Positions 1 through 6,701 of a stretch of DNA of 10,187 bases are shown piece by piece. This DNA is from CADDZO01 sp035294145. Its GTDB lineage: Bacteria > Chloroflexota > Dormibacteria > Dormibacterales > Dormibacteraceae. The translations under genes and the position numbers were made by a program. Position 1 is the stretch's first letter. Every line of letters starts with the position of its first letter. Under the pieces are notes generated by a model. The model did not search any database. It was not told the origin of the DNA and saw nothing but the letters and a program-made list of their open reading frames with translations. The stretch spans positions 1 through 10,187 of the forward strand of contig DATGLL010000274.1 of the NCBI GenBank assembly GCA_035294145.1, read 5' to 3'.

Positions 1-96
1 TCGCCGGGCCGGGACGGGGAGCTTGCCCGACTGGAACCAGCGGTAGGCGGTCACGGGGTGGATGCCTTGCTCGCGCGCCCACTGCTTCAAGTTCAT
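1..96 (-). CDS. IS607-family serine recombinase transposase (TnpA), N-terminal fragment cut by the window edge
   Basis: The minus strand from the ATG at 96-94 reads 32 codons to the edge, beginning MNLKQWAREQ and followed by HPVTAYRWF and GKLPVPARR. This is the MerR-like helix-turn-helix that opens IS607-type transposases, whose usual form is N-x-x-x-W-A, then VTAYRWF, then G-x-LPVPA. Family knowledge: the protein is a small serine recombinase that binds DNA with this N-terminal domain and inserts the element with little target choice, typically beside a tnpB gene encoding an RNA-guided nuclease. The catalytic resolvase domain and any tnpB would lie beyond position 1, so completeness cannot be judged. 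No Shine-Dalgarno sequence precedes the ATG, but a TACAAT box ends 8 bases before it. A stand-alone serine recombinase or MerR-type excisionase with the same domain is the alternative. Confidence 0.8.
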   Translation of the reverse strand, partial: MNLKQWAREQGIHPVTAYRWFQSGKLPVPARR

Positions 97-118
97 GGAA
101 GTGGATTGTAGTGTATGG
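1..118 (-). mobile_element. Probable end of an IS607-type insertion element
   Basis: In IS607-type elements tnpA starts close to one terminus, so the element probably ends shortly beyond the start codon at 96. Family knowledge: these elements insert between two G residues without target duplication or long terminal inverted repeats, so the boundary cannot be fixed from one side. GG pairs at 103-104 and 117-118 are candidates. The stretch from about 95 to 140 is clearly richer in A and T than its surroundings, consistent with a junction. The exact end is inference. Confidence 0.4.
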
Positions 119-137
119 ACGCGTCAGCTGTTGTTAA
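105..137 (-). promoter_or_regulatory. Possible promoter for the IS607-type transposase
   Basis: On the minus strand a TACAAT box (110-105) resembles a -10 hexamer and ends 8 bases before the ATG, so the transcript could begin at or next to the start codon. A TTAACA at 137-132 resembles a -35 box but lies 21 bases from TACAAT. It lies 16 bases from an overlapping weaker box, TACACT (115-110). If the element ends near 118, the -35 part would come from flanking DNA. Confidence 0.35.
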
Positions 138-170
138 CCCCCGGGCGCCCGTCCGCTCGGTCGGTCGCCG

Positions 171-809
171 TCAGCGCCGGCTCGTGGGGCGCCGCTCCCT
201 GACCGCGTCCCGGGCCGCGGCGCGGGCGAGCGCCACCGCCTGCAGGCCCCGGAGCACGGTGGGCAGGGAGCGCCCGGCCATCCCGGTCACCTGGACGAGC
301 TTGCCCGGGGTGGGGCTGGCCGCCCGGACCAGCAGGGGCAGGATGCCGGAGAGGGGCTGGACGTCCACCGAGCGTCGGGCCGGGATCCGTTCCCCAGCGC
401 CTCCCGTCGGCGCCGGTGGCTCGGCCACCAGCCGCCTCCGAGGGCCCTCGGTCGCGCGGCCGAGTGGGGTCGGCCGCCCCTGCCCGTCGGCGGGGGGGAC
501 CAGCCCGGTCGGGGAGGCGGTGGCCGGCGGCCCGGCCAGCTCGAGGAGCCCCCGGCCCAGCCACCTGGCCGTCTCCAGCCCGAGCCGGGTCAAAAGGCCG
601 GCCAGCACCGCGCCCTCGGTGATGGTGACGAACGCCAGCTCCGCCGGGCGCGGTGACGGGGACGACCTGCCCTGGTCGTCGTCGGCCTGGAGCCCGGCTA
701 GGAAGGCGCCCGCCCAGGTCCCCATCGCCTGGGCGACGTCCTGCGCCTCGGGGGCGAAGGGGAACGCTCGCTCCCGGCCGGCGGCGTGGCTCGGCTGTGG
801 CCTGGCCAT
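171..809 (-). CDS. Hypothetical protein, 212 residues, divergent from uvrB
   Basis: I do not recognise this family. The start at ATG 809-807 is chosen because GGAGG lies 4 bases upstream; the frame stays open further upstream to 890, but that would cross the SOS box and the uvrB start region. Codons have strong G/C third positions, and the competing plus-strand frames read as Arg/Ser/Pro-rich shadows. The protein has an Ala/Leu-rich helical stretch at about residues 21-41, a second at 57-93 (containing AFVTITEGAVLAGLL), a Pro/Gly/Arg-rich low-complexity linker at 94-150, and a C-terminal helical part at 151-205 with PLSGILPLLVR and LPTVLRGLQAV. It ends in a basic ERRPTSRR tail. I see no signal peptide, clear membrane span, cysteine cluster or catalytic motif. 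Its 5' end is 80 bases from the uvrB start, with a LexA-type box between, so shared SOS control is possible. Confidence 0.6.
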   Translation of the reverse strand: MARPQPSHAAGRERAFPFAPEAQDVAQAMGTWAGAFLAGLQADDDQGRSSPSPRPAELAFVTITEGAVLAGLLTRLGLETARWLGRGLLELAGPPATASPTGLVPPADGQGRPTPLGRATEGPRRRLVAEPPAPTGGAGERIPARRSVDVQPLSGILPLLVRAASPTPGKLVQVTGMAGRSLPTVLRGLQAVALARAAARDAVRERRPTSRR

Positions 810-813
810 TCCA

Positions 814-818
814 CCTCC
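814..818 (-). promoter_or_regulatory. Ribosome binding site fixing the start of the hypothetical gene
   Basis: The minus strand reads GGAGG, then 4 bases, then ATG at 809-807. It is the best Shine-Dalgarno match before the hypothetical gene and decides the start against the longer open frame. A weak TAGGCT box at 825-820 lies just upstream; if that were the -10 element, the transcript would start inside this site. Confidence 0.55.
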
Positions 819-850
819 GAGCCTACGCCAGCGGGCCGGCGGCGTGGTGG

Positions 851-864
851 CGAACGTTCGTTCC
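851..864 (+). promoter_or_regulatory. LexA-type SOS box upstream of uvrB
   Basis: The sequence reads C-GAAC-GTTC-GTTC-C: GAAC at 852-855, four bases, then GTTC at 860-863. This matches the Gram-positive/actinobacterial LexA (DinR) operator core GAAC-N4-GTTC. The left half-site extends to CGAAC as in the longer consensus; the right half lacks the outer G. It lies 26 bases before the first uvrB ATG candidate and 42 bases before the start of the divergent hypothetical gene. Family knowledge: uvrB is a classic SOS gene, and in Bacillus the uvrBA operon is controlled by this type of operator. LexA binding here is inferred. Confidence 0.75.
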
Positions 865-880
865 TGGTCGGCGTTGGGCG

Positions 881-891
881 GGAGGTACAAT
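881..891 (+). promoter_or_regulatory. Overlapping Shine-Dalgarno and -10-like box at the uvrB start
   Basis: GGAGGT (881-886) is a good Shine-Dalgarno sequence, 4 bases from its GGAGG core to the ATG at 890. The overlapping TACAAT (886-891) fits a -10 hexamer, exactly 7 bases before a second in-frame ATG at 899. The two readings exclude each other: either a leadered mRNA starting translation at 890, or a leaderless mRNA starting at 899. No clear -35 element is visible for the second option. Confidence 0.4.
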
Positions 892-2980
892 GGCTCGGAT
901 GAGGGCGGGGTTTCGCATCGAGGCGCCGTTCGAGCCCAAGGGCGACCAACCCCAGGCCATCGAGCAGCTCGTGGATGGCATCCGCTCCGGCCTGCGCGAG
1001 CAGGTGCTGATGGGTGTCACCGGGAGCGGGAAGACGAACGTCATGGGGTGGATCATCCAGGCCCTCGGCCGGCCCGCCCTGGTGCTGAGCCCCAACAAGA
1101 CGCTCGCCGCCCAGCTGTGCGCTGAGTTCAAGCGGCTCTTCCCGAGCAACGCGGTCGAGTACTTCGTCAGCTACTACGACTACTACCAGCCCGAGGCCTA
1201 CATCCCGCAGTCCGACACCTACATCGAGAAGGACTCGAGCCGGAACGACGACATCGACCGGATGCGGCACCGGGCCACGACCTCGTTGCTGACCCGGCGG
1301 GACGTGATCGTGGTTGCCAGCGTGAGCTGCATCTACGGCATCGGCTCGGTCGAGGACTACATCGGGGAGTCGCTGCACGTGGAGCGCGGCCAGTCACTGC
1401 GTCGGGAGATCTTCCTGCGCAAGCTGACCGAGATGCTCTACGAGCGCAACGACTACGACCTGGGCCGTCTCCGCTTCCGGGTTCGGGGCGATGTGGTCGA
1501 CGTGGTGCCGGCCAGCGAGGAGCGCATCTTCCGGGTCGAGTTCTTCGGTGATGAGATCGACCGGATCCAAGAGCTGGACCCGACGACGGGCGAGATCCTG
1601 GGCTCGCGCGACGAGCTGACCATCTTCCCCGCCAGCCACTACGTCACGCCGCGTCAGAAGCTGGAGTTGGCGCTGCGCGACATCGAGGTCGAGCTCGAGG
1701 AGCGGGTGCGGTGGCTCGAGGAGCAGGGCCGGCTGCTGGAGGCACAGCGACTGCGCCAGCGGACCATGTTCGACCTGGAGATGCTGCGGGAGACCGGCAC
1801 CTGCCAGGGCGTCGAGAACTACTCGCGTCACCTCACCCGCCGCCAGCCGGGCCAGGCCCCCTACACGCTGCTCGACTTCCTGCCCGAGGACACGATCGTG
1901 TTCATCGACGAGTCGCACGTGGCCGTGCCCCAACTAGGGGGGATGCTGGGGGGCGATCGTTCCCGCAAGCAGGCCCTGGTCGAGTACGGCTTTCGTCTGC
2001 CCAGCGCCTTCGACAACCGGCCGCTCAGCTTCGAGGAGTGGGACGAGCGCGTGGGCCAGATCGTCTACGTGTCCGCCACCCCGGGGCCGTACGAGATGGA
2101 GCGAGCCCAGCGCGTGGTCGAGATCGTGGTCCGGCCCACCGGCCTGGTCGACCCCACGGTCGAGGTACGCCCCACCGAAGGCCAGATCGACGACCTGATC
2201 GCCGAGCTCCGGCGTCGCGTCGAGCGAGGCCAGCGGGCGTTGGTCACCACCCTGACCAAGCGCTTCGCGGAGGACTTGACCGACTACCTGAAGGAGTACG
2301 GCATCCGCGTCCGCTACATCCACTCCGACCTGGACGCGGTGGAGCGGGTCGAGATCCTCCGCGACCTGCGGCTCGGCAACTTCGACGTCCTGGTCGGCAT
2401 CAACCTCCTGCGCGAGGGGCTGGACCTGCCCGAGGTGGCCTTCATCGCCATCCTGGACGCCGACAAGGAGGGCTACCTCAGGTCCTATCGCTCGTTCATC
2501 CAGATCATCGGTCGAGCGGCCCGCAACGTCGACGGCCACGTGGTCATGTACGCGGACCGGATCACCGAGTCCATGCGCCAGGCCATCGACGAGACCGAGC
2601 GGCGCCGTGCCCGCCAGATCGCCTACAACCGCGAGCATGGGATCACCCCCGAGACCATTCGCAAGGCCGTCTACGCCCTGGAGATCGAGGAGAAGGACGC
2701 CCAGGCCGACGCGGTGGAGCTGATGGCCGGTGCCGGCCTCCCGCGGGAGGACCTGCTGGCGATGGCCCGTGACCTGGAGCGGGAGATGAAGCGCCTGGCC
2801 CGAGAGCTGCAGTTCGAGGAGGCGGCCCGCGTGCGCGACCGCATCATCGCCATCCGACGACGGCTGGCAGGCGAGGGCGGGCCGGAGGACGACGCCGAGG
2901 TCGCGTTGGCGGTGGCGGCGGCGCCTCGGTCACGGGCCGCCTCGTCCCGGGGCCGCCGTCGCGGCCGGCGGAGCCCGTGA
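890..2980 (+). CDS. uvrB: Excinuclease ABC subunit UvrB
   Basis: UvrB is the damage-verifying helicase-like subunit of nucleotide excision repair: UvrA loads it onto damaged DNA and it then recruits UvrC. From ATG 890 the protein has 696 residues, within the usual UvrB range. Visible in order: the opening FEPKGDQPQAI, Walker A GVTGSGKT (42-49), the beta-hairpin stretch YYDYYQP (95-101) that probes the duplex, the DESH box (340-343), motif III VYVSATPG, helicase motifs V and VI (REGLDLPEV and QIIGRAARN), and a C-terminal UVR domain (about 628-660) that contacts UvrC. The tail after about residue 670 is Ala-rich and ends in a very basic RGRRRGRRSP. A second start at ATG 899 would shorten it by three residues. 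The SOS box at 851-864 suggests damage induction. No residue expected for activity is missing. The next gene is 52 bases away and appears to have its own promoter. Confidence 0.97.
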   Translation: MARMRAGFRIEAPFEPKGDQPQAIEQLVDGIRSGLREQVLMGVTGSGKTNVMGWIIQALGRPALVLSPNKTLAAQLCAEFKRLFPSNAVEYFVSYYDYYQPEAYIPQSDTYIEKDSSRNDDIDRMRHRATTSLLTRRDVIVVASVSCIYGIGSVEDYIGESLHVERGQSLRREIFLRKLTEMLYERNDYDLGRLRFRVRGDVVDVVPASEERIFRVEFFGDEIDRIQELDPTTGEILGSRDELTIFPASHYVTPRQKLELALRDIEVELEERVRWLEEQGRLLEAQRLRQRTMFDLEMLRETGTCQGVENYSRHLTRRQPGQAPYTLLDFLPEDTIVFIDESHVAVPQLGGMLGGDRSRKQALVEYGFRLPSAFDNRPLSFEEWDERVGQIVYVSATPGPYEMERAQRVVEIVVRPTGLVDPTVEVRPTEGQIDDLIAELRRRVERGQRALVTTLTKRFAEDLTDYLKEYGIRVRYIHSDLDAVERVEILRDLRLGNFDVLVGINLLREGLDLPEVAFIAILDADKEGYLRSYRSFIQIIGRAARNVDGHVVMYADRITESMRQAIDETERRRARQIAYNREHGITPETIRKAVYALEIEEKDAQADAVELMAGAGLPREDLLAMARDLEREMKRLARELQFEEAARVRDRIIAIRRRLAGEGGPEDDAEVALAVAAAPRSRAASSRGRRRGRRSP

Positions 2981-3017
2981 GCCGAAGCCGGGCGGGCGTG
3001 GCTCTGGCGCCCGGTGC

Positions 3018-3023
3018 TACCGT
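3018..3023 (+). promoter_or_regulatory. Possible -10 box for the tricorn gene
   Basis: TACCGT fits the TANNNT form and ends 9 bases before the GTG at 3033. There is no good -35 match and only a weak GGGA next to the GTG. It repeats the spacing seen at other starts in the window and suggests a transcript independent of uvrB with little or no leader. Confidence 0.3.
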
Positions 3024-3032
3024 ACGTCGGGA

Positions 3033-6000
3033 GTGAGCACCTCGGGGGGAGGTTACCTGCGGTTCCCCACCCTGTGCCAGGATCGGGTGGTCTTCGTCTG
3101 CGAGGACGACCTCTGGCTGGTGGGGGCCGAGGGCGGCCGGGCCTATCGGTTGACCGCGGGCGTGGCCGAGGCGAGCTGGCCCCGGTTCTCGCCCGATGGC
3201 TCCCTGATCGCCTTCGTGGGCAGGGAGGAGGGGCCACCTGAGGTCTACGTCATGGGCTCCTCCGGGGGCCAGCCGCGCCGGCTCACCTTCCAGGGCGCCG
3301 AGTGCCGGGTGGCCGGCTGGACCCCGGATGGCGCCTGCGTCGTTTACGCCACCACCGCCGCCCGACCGTTCGCGGGGGAGTTCTGGCTCAACCAGGTCGA
3401 TCGCGACGGCGGCCTGCCCCGGGAGGTGCCGCTGGGTCCGGCGACCACCGTCGCCCATGGCCCGGGCGGGGCCGTGGTGCTGGGCCGCAACGCTACCCGT
3501 GACCCGGCGCATTGGAAGCGCTACCGGGGCGGGCGCGTGGGCACGCTCTGGATCGACCCCGAGGGGAGCGGCCAGTTCCGTCCCCTGATCTCGCTCGACG
3601 GCAACCTCTCCTGCCCGTGCTGGGTGGGCGAGCGCATCTTCTTCCTCTCCGACCACGAGGGGGTGGGGAACGTCTACTCCTGCACCCCCGAGGGCGACGA
3701 CCTGCGGCGTCACAGCGACCACGAGGACTTCTACGCCCGCAACCTGGCCTCCGACGGCCGGGCCCTGGTGTACCACGCCGGCGGTGACCTCTACCTCCTC
3801 GACCCGGTCGCCGACGTCCCCCGCCGGCTGCCGGTGGAGCTTCCCAGCTCCCGGACTCAGCGCAACCGCCGCTTCGTCTCCGCCGAGCGCTACCTGGACA
3901 GCGCCAGCCTCAGCCCCGATGGGACCGGGCTCGCCATCACCACCCGGGGCAAGGCCTTCACCTTCGCCAACTGGGAGGGGGCCGTCGTCCAGCACGGCGA
4001 GCCGGATGGGGTCAGGTACCGGCTCCTGACCTGGCTCAACGACCGGCGCCGGCTGGTGGCGGCCGCCAGCGGGGCTGGCGACCGCGAGGAGCTGGTCGTC
4101 CTGCACGCCGATGGCTCGGCGCCGCCCGAGCCGCTCCGGGACCTCGACGTGGGCCGGGTGGTGGAGCTCCAGGTGGCGCCGGGCGCCGACCTGGTGGCGA
4201 TCGTCAACCACCGCAACGAGCTCCTGCTGGTGGATCTGCGCGATGGCCCCCCGACCCTCCGACTCCTCGACCGCAGCCCCTTCGGGCGGCCGGAGGGCGT
4301 CGCTTGGGCGCCCGACGCCGGCTGGGTCGCGTACGGCTTCCCGGACACGTCGCAGTCGAGGGTGGTCAAGCTCTGCCGGGTCGACACCGGTGAGACCGCC
4401 TTGCCCGCCGGCAGGGTGCTGCACGACTCCATGCCCGCCTTCGACCCCGAGGGCCGGTACCTGTACTTCATCGGCCATCGCGACTTCGAGCCCGTCCGTG
4501 ACGCCATCCAGTTCGAGTACGGGTTCCCGTGGGCCTCCCGGCCCTTCGCGGTTGCGCTGCGCCGCGACGTGCCCCATCCCTTCGTCCCCCGGCCGCGGCC
4601 TCCGACCAGCAAAGAGGCGGCCGCGCTCCGACGAGCCGAGTCAGAGGAGGCCGAGGCGGTGCCCACGGTGGAGATCGAGCTCGACGGCATCGAGCACCGG
4701 GTGGTGGCCTTCCCAGTGCCGGTGGGGCGGTACGGGCGGGTGCAGGGGATCCGGGGCAAGGTGCTGTTCTCCTCCTTCCCCCTCGGCCCCGGCCAGGGCT
4801 CCGGCGGGGCGGTGGAGTGCTACGACCTGGAGACCCACCGGCAGGAGCGCCTGATCGACGGGGTCGAGGACTTCCAGGTCGGTCGCGACGCCAGGACCGT
4901 CCTCTATCGTGCCGCCGGGGGGCTGCGGGTGCTGCGGGCGGGTGAGAAGGCGTCCGAGGACGAAGCGCCAGGGCGTGAGAGCGGCTGGATCGACCTGGAC
5001 CGGGTCAAGGTCTCGGTTGAGCCGGCGGCGGAGTGGCGGCAGATGTTCCAGGAGGCATGGCGGCTGCAGCGGGAGCAGTTCTGGACCGAGGACCTGTCGG
5101 GCGTCGACTGGGACGCCGTCCACCGGCGCTACCTCCCCCTGGTGGAGCGCGTCACCACCCGTTCCGAGTTCTCCGACCTGCTCTGGGAGCTGCAGGGCGA
5201 GCTGGGCACCTCGCACGCCTACGAGGTCGGCGGCGCCTATCGTCCCGGCCCGAACTATCGGCAGGGCTTCTTGGGCGTGGACTGGGAGGAGGACCCCCAA
5301 GGGCAGGGGTACCGGATCCGCCGGATCGTCCACGGCGATCCCTGGAGCTCGGAGGCCGGCTCGCCCTTGCTGGGCCCGGGGATCGACGTCCGTCCAGGTG
5401 ACCTGGTGGTGGCCATCAACGGTCAGCCCCTGGGGCCTCGGGTGTCTCCGGCCCAGCGCCTTGTCAACCAGGCGGGCAACGAGGTGGTGCTGACCATCCA
5501 GCGGGCCGATCGGACCCACACGGTCACGGTCAGGGCCCTCGACGACGAGCGACCGGCCCGGTACCGCGACTGGGTCGAGGAGCGGCGCCGGTACGTCCAC
5601 GAGCTCAGCCGTGGTCGGGTGGGCTACCTCCACATCCCTGACATGGGGACCATGGGCTTCGCCGAGTTCCACCGTGCCTTCCTGGTCGAGCACGACCGCG
5701 ACGCCCTGGTCGTGGACGTGCGCGGCAACCGAGGTGGGCACGTCTCGGGGTTGCTGCTGGAGAAGCTGGCCCGGCGCCGGATCGGGTACGACTTCGCCCG
5801 CTGGTCCGCCCCCCAGCCCTACCCTCCCGAGTCGCCCGCCGGCCCCCTGGTGGCGCTGACCAACGAGTCGGCGGGATCGGACGGCGACATCTTCTGCCAT
5901 GCCTTCAAGCTGTTGGGGCTGGGTCCGTTGGTGGGGAAGCGGACCTGGGGCGGGGTGATCGGGATCTGGCCGCAGCATCGCCTGGTGGATGGCACGGTGA

Positions 6001-6263
6001 CCACCCAGCCGGAGTTCTCGTTCTTCTTCGACGACGTCGGCTGGGAGGTCGAGAACCGGGGGACCGACCCGGACATCGAGGTGGACAACGCCCCTCAGGA
6101 CTACCGCGATGGCGTCGACCGGCAGCTGCAGCGGGCGGTGGAGGTGGCCCTGGAGCTGATCGAGCAGCGTCCACCGCACCGCCCCCGGCCCGGGGATCGT
6201 CCTCGTCGTTCCCTCCCCCGCCTGGGGCCGCGAGCCGGGGCGCCGCGAGGGCGAGCGGGCTGA
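3033..6263 (+). CDS. Tricorn-type protease (peptidase family S41B)
   Basis: This is a cytoplasmic tricorn protease, which cleaves peptides released by the proteasome or other ATP-dependent proteases. Its 1076 residues are close to the roughly 1070 of the Thermoplasma enzyme. The GTG start puts YLRFPTL and FVCEDDLWLV at the N-terminus, as in homologues; there is no signal peptide. Residues up to about 310 show TolB-like propeller repeats (RLT, SPDG) and WKRYRGG (161-167). The second propeller runs to about 660. A helical segment leads to the PDZ domain (about 745-836, starting GFLGVDW). The catalytic tetrad is complete: S727 and H728 in TSHAYE, nucleophile S949 with D950 in AGSDGD, and E1007 in VENRGTDPDI, matching Thermoplasma S745, H746, S965, D966 and E1023 at a near-constant offset. 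Residues 1045-1076 form an unusual Pro/Arg-rich tail. No proteasome or tricorn-factor aminopeptidase gene is in the window. Confidence 0.95.
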   Translation: MSTSGGGYLRFPTLCQDRVVFVCEDDLWLVGAEGGRAYRLTAGVAEASWPRFSPDGSLIAFVGREEGPPEVYVMGSSGGQPRRLTFQGAECRVAGWTPDGACVVYATTAARPFAGEFWLNQVDRDGGLPREVPLGPATTVAHGPGGAVVLGRNATRDPAHWKRYRGGRVGTLWIDPEGSGQFRPLISLDGNLSCPCWVGERIFFLSDHEGVGNVYSCTPEGDDLRRHSDHEDFYARNLASDGRALVYHAGGDLYLLDPVADVPRRLPVELPSSRTQRNRRFVSAERYLDSASLSPDGTGLAITTRGKAFTFANWEGAVVQHGEPDGVRYRLLTWLNDRRRLVAAASGAGDREELVVLHADGSAPPEPLRDLDVGRVVELQVAPGADLVAIVNHRNELLLVDLRDGPPTLRLLDRSPFGRPEGVAWAPDAGWVAYGFPDTSQSRVVKLCRVDTGETALPAGRVLHDSMPAFDPEGRYLYFIGHRDFEPVRDAIQFEYGFPWASRPFAVALRRDVPHPFVPRPRPPTSKEAAALRRAESEEAEAVPTVEIELDGIEHRVVAFPVPVGRYGRVQGIRGKVLFSSFPLGPGQGSGGAVECYDLETHRQERLIDGVEDFQVGRDARTVLYRAAGGLRVLRAGEKASEDEAPGRESGWIDLDRVKVSVEPAAEWRQMFQEAWRLQREQFWTEDLSGVDWDAVHRRYLPLVERVTTRSEFSDLLWELQGELGTSHAYEVGGAYRPGPNYRQGFLGVDWEEDPQGQGYRIRRIVHGDPWSSEAGSPLLGPGIDVRPGDLVVAINGQPLGPRVSPAQRLVNQAGNEVVLTIQRADRTHTVTVRALDDERPARYRDWVEERRRYVHELSRGRVGYLHIPDMGTMGFAEFHRAFLVEHDRDALVVDVRGNRGGHVSGLLLEKLARRRIGYDFARWSAPQPYPPESPAGPLVALTNESAGSDGDIFCHAFKLLGLGPLVGKRTWGGVIGIWPQHRLVDGTVTTQPEFSFFFDDVGWEVENRGTDPDIEVDNAPQDYRDGVDRQLQRAVEVALELIEQRPPHRPRPGDRPRRSLPRLGPRAGAPRGRAG

Positions 6264-6274
6264 CCACCGCTCGC
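6251..6274 (+). terminator. Hairpin across the tricorn stop codon
   Basis: GCGAGCGG (6251-6258) pairs perfectly with CCGCTCGC (6267-6274) around an 8-base loop that holds the TGA stop (6261-6263). A G-T and a G-C pair could extend it outward. There is no T-tract after it, so it would be a U-less terminator or an mRNA-stabilising stem rather than a canonical intrinsic terminator. Confidence 0.4.
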
Positions 6275-6293
6275 TCCCTGGCTCGCCGCCATG

Positions 6294-6326
6294 GGGGCCC
6301 GCGGGGATCGGGCAGGGGCGGGCCCC
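6294..6326 (+). terminator. GC-only hairpin downstream of the tricorn gene
   Basis: GGGGCCCGC (6294-6302) is the exact reverse complement of GCGGGCCCC (6318-6326), with a 15-base loop. This nine-pair G/C stem begins 30 bases after the tricorn stop and follows the hairpin at 6251-6274, a tandem arrangement that fits transcription termination in high-GC bacteria. It has no T-tract. Confidence 0.45.
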
Positions 6327-6695
6327 ACGGATCCGCGGCCGCCGCCGGCACCTTCGCCGCGCGCTGTTGGGAAAGACCTGGCGGGGGCTCGACCGGCGGC
6401 GCGGAGGGGTGCGCGCAGGATCGGGGGGGCGCCGGGTTGGGCGGCTTTCGGGCCTCGAGGTGGTGAGCCATTGGCCTCTCGAGCCGAGACGGTCCCCGGG
6501 GAGTCGCGCTCACCTCCGGCCAGCTCGGCGCCGGCACCGACCACGGAGCGCCGGGCTTCGATCCGCTGGCCACCGATGGAGCCCTTCCTGCCATCAGCCC
6601 TGGCCTTCCTGGGACCTCGCGCCGCTCAAGCGCTGATCGGTGCCAGGGGGCCCTTGCCCGGCCGCCCCGCGGCCCTTGCGCCGCTGGCCTCGGTC

Positions 6696-6701
6696 TATAG
6701 T
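6696..6701 (+). promoter_or_regulatory. Probable -10 box for the thioesterase-uvrA transcription unit
   Basis: TATAGT differs from the TATAAT consensus at one base, stands out in GC-rich surroundings, and ends 9 bases before the GTG at 6711. Transcription would start close to or at the start codon. The nearest -35 candidates (TTGCGC at 6676-6681) are too close for normal spacing. No GAAC-N4-GTTC operator is visible beside it. Confidence 0.45.

Noticed and set aside
118..138. Short palindromes GACGCGTC, CAGCTG and GTTAAC beside the insertion-element end
   Set aside because: They are common six- to eight-base palindromes that do not form a larger inverted repeat, so I could not support a recombination or operator site.
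762..773. Second SOS-like site, GAAC-N4-GCTC, inside the hypothetical gene
   Set aside because: It has one mismatch in the essential GTTC half and lies within coding sequence. It resembles the good box at 852-863 but is likely chance.
653..889. N-terminal extension of uvrB by 79 residues back to the earliest in-frame start
   Set aside because: The extra residues are low-complexity Arg/Pro/Gly sequence unlike any UvrB N-terminus, and they would overlap the SOS box and the divergent gene.
115..1125. 336-codon plus-strand frame spanning the hypothetical gene and the uvrB start
   Set aside because: The translation is Arg/Ser/Pro/Ala-rich and runs into the uvrB coding region in a wrong frame. 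The minus-strand gene with a GGAGG site explains the region better.
2844..4577. 577-codon open frame on the minus strand opposite the tricorn gene
   Set aside because: It is a GC-driven antisense shadow. It lies opposite a gene with clear domains and catalytic residues, and its translation has no recognisable motif.
6451..6485. Two CTCGAG-containing segments as an inverted repeat in the intergenic gap
   Set aside because: The pairing needs a bulge and rests on two self-complementary hexamers, which is too weak to call a structure.
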